Below, piece after piece: positions 8,196-15,240 of a DNA stretch of 64,000 nt. The stretch is from assembly GCF_014058425.1 (NCBI RefSeq), contig NZ_CP049366.1, positions 1,674,001 through 1,738,000 of the forward strand, written 5' to 3'. The first letter of the stretch is position 1. The number at the start of each line of letters is the position of its first letter. The position numbers were made by a program, and so were the translations under genes. The stretch is from Companilactobacillus pabuli. Its GTDB lineage: Bacteria; Bacillota; Bacilli; Lactobacillales; Lactobacillaceae. Under the pieces are notes generated by a model. That model was not told where the DNA came from. It searched no databases and worked only from the letters and a program-made list of their open reading frames with translations.

Positions 8196-10328
8196 TTAGA
8201 CAATCATTTGACTAGTTCCGTCAATAAATAATTTAATTGGTTGGCCATCTAATAAATCTACTTCTATCTTGTCTGGGGAATATGTCATCTTCAATAAACG
8301 TCCTTTAAACTTCAAGCGAATTGACAACTTATTCCATGCCTTCGGTAAATTATTGTGAAGAAATAAAGTGCCATTTTTTACTTCTACTCCACAGAAGCCA
8401 AAGACGACTGTCAACCAGCTTCCACCAAGATTAGCCACATGCAAGCCGTCAGCGGAGTTACCTTGTAAATCGGTTAAATCAGTTCTGACCGTATCAATAA
8501 AGTAATCATAGGCCTTTTGTTTGAGACCGATTCGAGCAGCCATCGCACTAAAAATAGATCTAGAAAGTGAAGAATCATGAGTGGTTATTTTTTCATAGTA
8601 ATCATATTCACGTTTTAATTGTGCTTGAGAAATATCATTGAATAAAAAATCAGCCAAAATCGTATCAGCCTGTTTGTTAACTTGATAACGATAAATAGTC
8701 AACGGATGATAGTGCAAAAGCAGTGGATAATTCTCTTTAGGCGTTTTTTCAAATGGCCAAACTGGCTTCTTGAATGAACTGTCATCTTGTTGATTGATTC
8801 CAAGCTTCTTATCATATGGTAAATAAATTGCTTGAGCTGTCTGTTTCAAATCATTAATTTCTTTTGAAGTTACCCCTAATGATTGAGCTTTTTGAGGGAA
8901 TTTCTCAATCAATTTCACTGCAAAATTCAAATTAAATTTAGCCATTCGATTAGTGTAATAATTATTATCCACAATAGCTGTGTATTCATCAGGACCTGTT
9001 ACATCATAAAAACAAAATTTCTTTCGCCCATTCATCTCTGTATAACTACCAAAACCACGCCAAAATCTAGCTGTTTCCAAAACAATTTTTAGTCCATAAT
9101 CTTCAATGAATTGCCAATCATCAGTTGCCGACAAATATCGATAAACGCCAAAAGCAACATCAGCATCAATATGGTATTGTGCTGTTCCGGCTGGATAATA
9201 GGCACTAGCTTCCTGGCCATTGATCGTCCGCCAAGCAAACAACACTCCTTGATCAACACCCAAAGTTTTAGCTCTTTTCTTAGATTCTGGCAAAATGCTA
9301 TAACGATACTTAATTAAATTACGAGCAATTTGTGGATTAGTAAAGTCAAAAAATGGAGCCATATACATTTCCGTATCCCAAAAGTAATGGCCTTCATAGC
9401 CAGTTCCAGACAAACCTTTAGCCGCAATGTTAGTTTTTCCATCACGACCACTAGATGACATCAATTGAAAAATATTGTAGTGCAAAGCCTGATTTAGTTC
9501 GTCGTTTCCGGAAATAATCACTTCACTGTTATGCCAAAATTTATCCCAAAAATCTTGACTATCAGCTAAAATATCTTGAAATGTCGGTATTTTATCCAAA
9601 TTCAACGTTTGATCAATCTCACCAACGATACCGATGCATTCAAATTCAAATGATTCTTTTAAAACAATATTTTGTTCCAATGAAATTTTAGAACACAAGC
9701 CTAAATCGAGATGAAGATGACTGAATTTAGTTGCGATTTTTAATATTTCACAGCTGTTATTGATAGTCTCTCTTTGATAAGTCAGTGTTTGTACAACTCG
9801 AGATTTTCTAGGATCATTATTTTCTGTGGCATTCTTGACCGGTTGCAAATGCTTTTTAATTAGTAATTTTCCCTGATAATCCAAACTTTGAATCTTATAC
9901 TGCAAACCAACGAATGAATCCTTGTTCTGACTCAAAACGCTTTTAACGACTAATTTAATTTTCTGCTGCTCGGAATTGGTCAAAATATAATTGCTAGTCA
10001 ACATCCCCGTTTGCATATCTAATGATTTTTCATCAAGCTTTGCAACAAATCTGTCTTCATTCTCATCAAAAATTTCTAATGCATAAAAATCTGGTAAGTT
10101 GACAATAGTTTGATTATTTTTTGCATAACCGAAGGCAGCTTCCCCGTAATGAATTGGCGAAATTTCATAAAAGCCATTAACGACGGTACCACCAGTAGAT
10201 GACTCTTGTAGTGGATTACTGCCACGAATACCGAAATGTCCATTAGCTAATGAAAAAATCGTCTCCAAATAGCTAGGGGCTTGTGATTGTAATTCATGAT
10301 TAGAAAGAACTTTGGCATTACCATTCAT
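8196..10328 (-). CDS. Glycoside hydrolase family 65 phosphorylase
   Basis: Predicted inverting phosphorylase of an alpha-linked glucose disaccharide (maltose, trehalose, kojibiose or nigerose type), releasing beta-glucose 1-phosphate; 710 residues against about 750 for maltose phosphorylase. Domains in order are the N-terminal beta-sandwich (to about 260), the (alpha/alpha)6 barrel with HYFWDTEMYMAPFF (314-327) and the proposed catalytic acid Glu448 in GPDEY, and a C-terminal cap. The start at 10328 has GGGAG upstream; an earlier ATG at 10346 has no site. No beta-phosphoglucomutase or transporter lies in the same unit, so the substrate cannot be fixed from context. Confidence 0.82.
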   Translation of the reverse strand: MNGNAKVLSNHELQSQAPSYLETIFSLANGHFGIRGSNPLQESSTGGTVVNGFYEISPIHYGEAAFGYAKNNQTIVNLPDFYALEIFDENEDRFVAKLDEKSLDMQTGMLTSNYILTNSEQQKIKLVVKSVLSQNKDSFVGLQYKIQSLDYQGKLLIKKHLQPVKNATENNDPRKSRVVQTLTYQRETINNSCEILKIATKFSHLHLDLGLCSKISLEQNIVLKESFEFECIGIVGEIDQTLNLDKIPTFQDILADSQDFWDKFWHNSEVIISGNDELNQALHYNIFQLMSSSGRDGKTNIAAKGLSGTGYEGHYFWDTEMYMAPFFDFTNPQIARNLIKYRYSILPESKKRAKTLGVDQGVLFAWRTINGQEASAYYPAGTAQYHIDADVAFGVYRYLSATDDWQFIEDYGLKIVLETARFWRGFGSYTEMNGRKKFCFYDVTGPDEYTAIVDNNYYTNRMAKFNLNFAVKLIEKFPQKAQSLGVTSKEINDLKQTAQAIYLPYDKKLGINQQDDSSFKKPVWPFEKTPKENYPLLLHYHPLTIYRYQVNKQADTILADFLFNDISQAQLKREYDYYEKITTHDSSLSRSIFSAMAARIGLKQKAYDYFIDTVRTDLTDLQGNSADGLHVANLGGSWLTVVFGFCGVEVKNGTLFLHNNLPKAWNKLSIRLKFKGRLLKMTYSPDKIEVDLLDGQPIKLFIDGTSQMIV

Positions 10329-10414
10329 TTTCTTATCTCCCAACACTTTTATTTAAGTATTGACGATTTAAAAATGAATAACATTTTATAATACTTATAA
10401 TTGACAAATTGTAC

Positions 10415-10452
10415 AAAAAAAGTCGTTGATGATAATTCACCAACGACTTTTC
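10415..10452 (-). terminator. Terminator of the YfcC-type transporter gene
   Basis: Arms at 10418-10428 and 10441-10451 are complementary over 11 bp (AAAAGTCGTTG and its complement). On the minus strand the hairpin is followed by a run of seven T. It isolates the transporter from the GH65 gene. Confidence 0.8.
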
Positions 10453-11982
10453 TTATAATAAAACACCTATACTTAAGAATACTAAAATCAAAACAACTAT
10501 CATAATTAACAATTTCGTAACGAATTTGATCCACTTATCGAAACCAACTTTAACCATTGATAACGATACTAAAATCAATCCCGTTGGCGCAATCAGACCA
10601 ATCAAACCTTGTCCCCAGTTGTAAGCATTGATGATCAAAGCACGATCGATTCCCACAACATCGGCCAAAGGAGCCATGATTGGCATGGAAAGTACCGCCA
10701 AACCTGAAGATGATTGAATGAAGAATCCTAAGACGATATAAACGAAGAACAAGACACAGATGAACAAGACACTATTCATACCACTGATCTTGTTACTGAA
10801 GTAATTCATGATCGTATCGCTGACGTAACTATTTTCCATAACGATACCAACAGATCTAGCTAAACCAACCGTCAAAGCAACTCCCAATAAGTCTCCAGCT
10901 CCAGAAACGAAACTATCGACGAACTTGGATTCTTTGAGACCAGCCGTAAAAATCAGCAAGTACGTTACAGCTAAGAAGACAACCGCAATTTCAGTAAAGT
11001 ACCAACCTAATTGTTGAACACCGTAAATCATTACAACGAATCCTAACGCAAAAATAATCAATGATAACTTTTGACGAGCGGTGAAGTCACTCTTTTCGGA
11101 TAAATCTAAATCACCCAAGAAACGGTCCTTATCTTCTTGAGCTTGATCAGCAACTAATGACTTCGATGGATCTTTTCTAACTTTTTCAGCATATCTAATT
11201 GTATAAATAATTGAGATACCAATTGCACAAACCCACATCAAGGCTCTCATTGGTAATCCGTCAGTAAAGTTGATTCCGGCAGCGTTAGAAGCAATAACGG
11301 TTGAGAACGGATTAATAGTTGAACTCATTGAACCGATTGCGGTACCTAAGTAAACTGCCGCTACTGCCGTTAGGGTATCGTACCCTGCCAGTAAGAAAAT
11401 TGGAATCAAAATTGGATAGAAGGCAATTGTTTCTTCAGCCATACCAAAGGTCGTTCCACCTAGACCAATCAGTGAAGTAACAATTACGATCAACCACTTT
11501 TGTTTTCCTTTTAATTTCTCGGAAAGTCGCATCATCCCGGAATCCATCGCTCCAGTGGCATTGACGACTCCGATAACTCCACCAAGAATCAAGACGAAGA
11601 CGATGATATCAACACTATCAACGATACCTTGCACTTGTGAAGTTAAGAATTGATTGATTGTTCCAAAAATACCACGTTTAGGTTTCTTGATTTGGTGGTA
11701 AGTATTTGGAATTGCTGCTGGACGATAGATCGTACCATCCTTGAATTTGGAAACATTGATTTTAATCTTGTAATTATCCAATGTTTTCTGTGTTGCCGGC
11801 TTCTTGATTGTCTTCCCTGAAGCCTCGGTAATAACAAACTTGTTCAACCCTGAATTGTATTCCAACGTGCTGTATTTTCCCGAAGGAATAAAGAAAGTCA
11901 GAGCTTGAACCAAAATTAGAACAATAACGATAACAGTATACGCAGACGGAAAACTATGTTTTTTCTTCTTCGTACCAGCCAT
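10453..11982 (-). CDS. YfcC/DcuC-superfamily membrane transporter
   Basis: Integral membrane protein of 509 residues with about 12 hydrophobic segments. A basic N-terminus (AGTKKKKHSF) is followed by a first segment, an extracytoplasmic stretch of about 90 residues rich in lysine and threonine, then blocks such as GGVIGVVNATGAMDSGM, GLGGTTFGMAEETIAFYPIL and GTAIGSMSSTINPFST. These are typical of the YfcC group (Pfam DcuC family), whose members are often called C4-dicarboxylate or basic amino acid carriers. Proximity to fumC invites a dicarboxylate role, but the unrelated GH65 gene lies between and the two units have separate promoters. Substrate is unproven. Confidence 0.78.
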   Translation of the reverse strand: MAGTKKKKHSFPSAYTVIVIVLILVQALTFFIPSGKYSTLEYNSGLNKFVITEASGKTIKKPATQKTLDNYKIKINVSKFKDGTIYRPAAIPNTYHQIKKPKRGIFGTINQFLTSQVQGIVDSVDIIVFVLILGGVIGVVNATGAMDSGMMRLSEKLKGKQKWLIVIVTSLIGLGGTTFGMAEETIAFYPILIPIFLLAGYDTLTAVAAVYLGTAIGSMSSTINPFSTVIASNAAGINFTDGLPMRALMWVCAIGISIIYTIRYAEKVRKDPSKSLVADQAQEDKDRFLGDLDLSEKSDFTARQKLSLIIFALGFVVMIYGVQQLGWYFTEIAVVFLAVTYLLIFTAGLKESKFVDSFVSGAGDLLGVALTVGLARSVGIVMENSYVSDTIMNYFSNKISGMNSVLFICVLFFVYIVLGFFIQSSSGLAVLSMPIMAPLADVVGIDRALIINAYNWGQGLIGLIAPTGLILVSLSMVKVGFDKWIKFVTKLLIMIVVLILVFLSIGVLL

Positions 11983-12026
11983 GATTTGTCCCCTCTTTCC
12001 CCATATTATTAATTACACACAAGTTA

Positions 12027-12054
12027 ATTATATCAGAGAAAGAAAACGTTTTCA
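12027..12054 (-). promoter_or_regulatory. Transporter promoter -10 with overlapping cre site
   Basis: A perfect TATAAT on the minus strand (12027-12032) lies upstream of the YfcC-type gene. A cre-like dyad, read TGAAAACGTTTTCT on the minus strand, spans 12041-12054 with one mismatch to TGWAANCGNTNWCA. It covers the spacer and -35 region, so CcpA binding should block transcription when good sugars are present. The -35 itself is weak. Confidence 0.6.
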
Positions 12055-12067
12055 TTCAGATTGTTAA

Positions 12068-12181
12068 TTACTTCACAGATTTCTTTTTACTATCTTTAAT
12101 AGCTCTTAGAGCCCTCTTTCTAGTTTTCAAATTGGGACTTTTTAAATTACGATAAGCTGTTGCTACATTCATTTTTTCCAT
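12068..12181 (-). CDS. Small basic protein (37 aa) downstream of alternative S14
   Basis: A 37-codon gene of strongly basic composition, starting MEKMNVATAYRNLKSPNLK and ending SKKKSVK. Its ATG lies 9 bases after the stop of the alternative rpsN gene, and that gap contains GGAG, so the two are almost certainly translated from one mRNA. I associate the motif AYRxLKSPNxKTRKRAL with a family of tiny lactobacillal proteins annotated as putative metal homeostasis proteins, from memory and unverified. The Zur-like box ahead of the operon supports a role under zinc limitation. No domain can be assigned; a non-coding reading is unlikely given the ribosome binding site. Confidence 0.65.
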   Translation of the reverse strand: MEKMNVATAYRNLKSPNLKTRKRALRAIKDSKKKSVK

Positions 12182-12190
12182 AATTTCTCC

Positions 12191-12460
12191 TTACCAACTA
12201 GCCTTTTTCACACCAGGAATTTGACCGGCGTGAGCTAGCTTTCTAAAGTTCAAACGTGACATTCCAAACTTACGCATATAAGCGTGTGGACGACCGTCAA
12301 TTGCATCGCGATTCTTCAAACGAACTGGACTAGAATTACGAGGTAATTTCGATAAACCAATATAATCACCCTTTGCTTTTAATTCTTGTCGTACTGCTGC
12401 ATATCTTTGAATTAATTCTTGTTGCTTTTGATTTTTAATGATTTTTGATTTTTTAGCCAT
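12191..12460 (-). CDS. rpsN: Alternative ribosomal protein S14, zinc-independent form
   Basis: Small-subunit protein of 89 residues in the long, cysteine-free (C-minus) S14 class, ending in the family block [18 protein letters not shown]. The zinc-binding counterpart, 61 residues with two CxxC pairs, is encoded in the main ribosomal cluster at 35923-36108. Bacteria with both forms typically make the C-minus form when zinc is scarce, so that ribosomes can be assembled without zinc. The promoter carries a Zur-box-like sequence, which agrees with this. Co-transcribed with the 37-codon gene downstream. Confidence 0.92.
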   Translation of the reverse strand: MAKKSKIIKNQKQQELIQRYAAVRQELKAKGDYIGLSKLPRNSSPVRLKNRDAIDGRPHAYMRKFGMSRLNFRKLAHAGQIPGVKKASW

Positions 12461-12472
12461 TTAATTCTCCCT

Positions 12473-12493
12473 AAATAGTAATTTTTACCATTA
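12473..12493. promoter_or_regulatory. Zur-box-like operator of the alternative S14 operon
   Basis: A 21-bp site with dyad core GTAATTTTTAC (12478-12488). Against the Bacillus subtilis Zur box as I recall it (AAATCGTAAT-N-ATTACGATTT), 16 of 20 defined positions agree. It starts 2 bases downstream of the -10 element, covering the likely transcription start, a position suited to repression. Confidence 0.6.
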
Positions 12494-12495
12494 AG

Positions 12496-12523
12496 ATAAT
12501 ACTCCTTTAATTTTCAGAGTCAA
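12496..12523 (-). promoter_or_regulatory. Promoter of the alternative S14 operon
   Basis: Minus-strand -35 TTGACT (12518-12523) and -10 TATTAT (12496-12501) with a 16-bp spacer. Confidence 0.65.
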
Positions 12524-12549
12524 TATTTTTTACTTCTGAAAGAAAATAG

Positions 12550-12579
12550 TTGACATTTGCTTCGGTACCGAACTATACT
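12550..12579 (+). promoter_or_regulatory. Promoter of the MarR-ABC exporter operon
   Basis: A perfect -35 TTGACA (12550-12555) and -10 TATACT (12574-12579) are separated by 18 bp. The spacer contains the first regulator operator. Confidence 0.8.
12561..12572. promoter_or_regulatory. Operator O1, perfect palindrome TTCGGTACCGAA
   Basis: A perfect 12-bp inverted repeat in the promoter spacer of the MarR gene, with an identical copy at 12596-12607. Binding here would block RNA polymerase, so autoregulation is expected. Confidence 0.8.
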
Positions 12580-12595
12580 AGTTTTTGTAATAAAG

Positions 12596-12607
12596 TTCGG
12601 TACCGAA
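12596..12607. promoter_or_regulatory. Operator O2, perfect palindrome TTCGGTACCGAA
   Basis: Identical to O1, 35 bp centre to centre, placed just after the expected transcription start and 28 bases before the MarR start codon. Confidence 0.8.
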
Positions 12608-12635
12608 ATAAATTAATAGAAATGAGGATTTTAAT

Positions 12636-13301
12636 ATGAGTAACTTAACAGATGATTTAATGAAACAACTACGATTTATCAGTGAGGCTGCTAATTTTTA
12701 CATGAGCCAAAAGAAACAAAAGCTTACAGGACAACAACGAGTACTAGCTGTCTTGAAATTAGGCGATGGTCTCACTCAAAATTATTTACGCGAAATTTTG
12801 GACTTGAGTCCAAGTTCAATCGCTGAATTGATGAAGAAAATGGAAAACAATGGCGATATTATTCGTAAAGAAGATGAACACGACAAACGCAGTAAACTGA
12901 TTTACCTAACCGATGCTGGTCGTCAAAAAGCCGAAGACAACGCTTCTCTAAAAAATGAGAATTACAGTGAAGCCTTTCTGGCTGGTTTAAACGACGAAGA
13001 AAAAATCAACTTCAGTGACTATCTTAAAAAGATTTCTGAAGGCTGGGATGATGATTTCAAACAAAATTCTGAAAAATTCATCGATCCAACTGACCGCTAC
13101 CAAGCCATGCTTAATATGCGTGAACAAATGATGGATATGCGTGACAAAATGACACCTGAGGATATTGAACACATGCGTCATGAAATGCGTGAACATATGC
13201 GTCACTCACCTTTCACCCATGGCATGCCACAAGGTCACTGTGGACACCGCGGTCGTCGTCCGGATTTCCGTCAAGATTTCTGGAATGGTTTTAGATATTA
13301 A
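12636..13301 (+). CDS. MarR-family regulator with Met/His-rich C-terminal tail
   Basis: Transcriptional regulator of 221 residues; ordinary MarR proteins have about 140-160. The winged helix is at about 30-100 (LREILDLSPSSIAELMKKMENNGDI, then DKRSKLIYLTDAG). Residues 158-204 are unusual, with ten methionines, seven histidines and Cys202 in 47 residues (for example EHMRHEMREHMRH), a composition able to bind soft metals such as copper; this is inference. Two perfect TTCGGTACCGAA operators flank its promoter start, so it probably represses itself and the ABC exporter gene 19 bases downstream. The inducer is unknown; metal, drug or envelope stress are all possible. Confidence 0.88.
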   Translation: MSNLTDDLMKQLRFISEAANFYMSQKKQKLTGQQRVLAVLKLGDGLTQNYLREILDLSPSSIAELMKKMENNGDIIRKEDEHDKRSKLIYLTDAGRQKAEDNASLKNENYSEAFLAGLNDEEKINFSDYLKKISEGWDDDFKQNSEKFIDPTDRYQAMLNMREQMMDMRDKMTPEDIEHMRHEMREHMRHSPFTHGMPQGHCGHRGRRPDFRQDFWNGFRY

Positions 13302-13320
13302 TTAAAACGAGGAAATGTTT

Positions 13321-15075
13321 ATGCGCAATCCTGCAATCAGACAAGACTTACCTAAAAGCTCCAAATTCAATTTCAAAAATTTTCTTCAACTAATTAACAG
13401 CGTCAATCCCAAAAAATCTCTATTTATAATAGGATTGCTCTTAAGTTTAGTTACTAGTGGTGCCAGTTTGATCGTACCTCAATTGACCAAAGGACTAGTT
13501 GATACTTCAGGACTGTCAAAAATCGATGGTAAAATGCTGGCTGTTCTAATTCTAGCCTTCGTAATCCAACTAGGTTTTGGAACAATTGGAGGCTACATTT
13601 TGCGTTTTGTTGGTGAAAGTTCTGTTAAAACATTGCGTGAGAAACTTTGGGCGCATCTACTCAAATTGCCAGTTGATTATTTTGATGATCACAAGTCTGG
13701 TGAAAGTAGTTCTCGTCTAGTCAACGATACTAGCGTCATCAAAGATTTGATTACTTCACAGTTTCCTAATTTCATCACCGGTGCAATTCAACTAATCGGT
13801 TCAATGATTATTCTCTTCTTCATGGATTGGAAAATGGCAGCTTTAATGTTCAGTATCGTTCCAATTATCGTTTTGATTCTCTTGCCAATTGGTCGAATCA
13901 TGTCACGACTAGGACGAAAACTACAAGCCGCTACGGCTGACTTCAACGCCGATGCTAGTGAAAAGCTATCCGAAGTAAGATTGATCAAATCCAGCAATGG
14001 TGAACAATTTGAAAAACAAACCGGTGGCAATTTAATCGATAAAATTTTTAAAGTTGGTATCAAAGACGCCAAAGTCGAAGCTGTCCTCCAACCCATCATG
14101 ACGACTGTAATGCTAGGAATTTTCGTCGGTATTTTAGGATACGGAGCTGTCAGAATACAGCAAGGAACTCTAACTAGTGGCTCATTGGTAGCTTTCCTAT
14201 TGTATCTATTCAACATCATCACACCGGTTGCTAGTTTTGCGACATTCTTCTCACAAGTCCAAAAGGCCATGGGTTCCACAGAAAGAATCCAAGAAATTCT
14301 AAATACCAACCCCGAAAACACTCAAGGTAAAATTTTAGACGTCGAAGGACAAACAATTAATGCCCAGCATTTAGACTTCAGTTATGACCCTAAACATCCC
14401 ATTCTTCAAAATGTATCTTTTGAGGCCAAACCTAACACTGTGATAGCCTTCGCCGGACCATCTGGTGGTGGTAAATCAACTATCTTTTCACTATTAGAAA
14501 GATTTTATCAACCTGACAGTGGCGAGATTTTCATTGGTAAAGATAACATCAAGCAGATTGATTTAAATAATTGGCGGTCACAAATCGGTTACGTTTCTCA
14601 AGATAGTGCCGTCTTTGCTGGTAGTATTCGTGACAACTTGCAATATGGCTTGGATGAAAAACTATCTGATGAGCAATTGTGGCACGGATTGGAATTAGCT
14701 TACGCCAAAGAATTCGTATCTAACTTTCCTGAGCAATTGGATACACAAATTGGTGAGCGTGGCGTGAAGTTATCCGGCGGTCAAAAACAGAGAATTGCCA
14801 TTGCTCGTGCTTTCTTGCGTAATCCTAAAATTCTAATGTTGGATGAAGCCACAGCCAGCCTTGATTCAGAATCCGAGGAAAAAGTTCAGCGTGCTTTAGA
14901 TCAATTAATGGTCGGTCGCACTACTCTAGTTATCGCACATCGCCTTTCAACAATCGTTGATGCAGATCAAATTTACTTCATTGAACATGGTCAAATAACT
15001 GGACACGGAACTCACAAACAGCTTATGCAAGACCATGAATTGTACGCTCAATATGTTAATGAGCAGATGGTCTAA
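13321..15075 (+). CDS. ABC exporter, fused membrane and ATPase domains (BmrA/LmrA-like)
   Basis: Half-transporter of 584 residues, expected to act as a dimer exporting drugs, lipids or peptides across the membrane. The N-terminal domain (about 30-315) has six hydrophobic segments. The ATPase domain shows Walker A GPSGGGKST (379-387), signature LSGGQKQR (484-491), Walker B ILMLDE (504-509) and the switch His540. Start 13321 is preferred because GAGG lies 8 bases upstream, while the ATG at 13315 is only 2 bases from it. It is co-transcribed with the upstream MarR-type regulator, the usual arrangement for inducible efflux. The substrate is not evident. Confidence 0.88.
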   Translation: MRNPAIRQDLPKSSKFNFKNFLQLINSVNPKKSLFIIGLLLSLVTSGASLIVPQLTKGLVDTSGLSKIDGKMLAVLILAFVIQLGFGTIGGYILRFVGESSVKTLREKLWAHLLKLPVDYFDDHKSGESSSRLVNDTSVIKDLITSQFPNFITGAIQLIGSMIILFFMDWKMAALMFSIVPIIVLILLPIGRIMSRLGRKLQAATADFNADASEKLSEVRLIKSSNGEQFEKQTGGNLIDKIFKVGIKDAKVEAVLQPIMTTVMLGIFVGILGYGAVRIQQGTLTSGSLVAFLLYLFNIITPVASFATFFSQVQKAMGSTERIQEILNTNPENTQGKILDVEGQTINAQHLDFSYDPKHPILQNVSFEAKPNTVIAFAGPSGGGKSTIFSLLERFYQPDSGEIFIGKDNIKQIDLNNWRSQIGYVSQDSAVFAGSIRDNLQYGLDEKLSDEQLWHGLELAYAKEFVSNFPEQLDTQIGERGVKLSGGQKQRIAIARAFLRNPKILMLDEATASLDSESEEKVQRALDQLMVGRTTLVIAHRLSTIVDADQIYFIEHGQITGHGTHKQLMQDHELYAQYVNEQMV

Positions 15076-15086
15076 TAGTTTTAAAT

Positions 15087-15123
15087 AAAAATCGATTGGG
15101 ATAAAAATCCAATCGATTTTTTA
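15087..15123 (+). terminator. Terminator after the ABC exporter
   Basis: AAAAATCGATTGG (15087-15099) pairs perfectly with its complement at 15109-15121, followed by T residues. Confidence 0.85.
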
Positions 15124-15240
15124 TTTAGAAAATATAAGCATTTATATGGAATTATTAACTTGTTTATACTAATATGAGTTTGGAAATCTGTTTAATCAGA
15201 TAAACACAATTGTGATTATATCCTTATTGGGGGGATTATT

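Noticed and set aside
8196-10328. GH65 phosphorylase working with the PTS genes at 2444-3865 as one trehalose pathway
   Set aside because: The genes lie on opposite strands and are separated by the fumC-reductase unit and terminators, so context does not support a joint unit.
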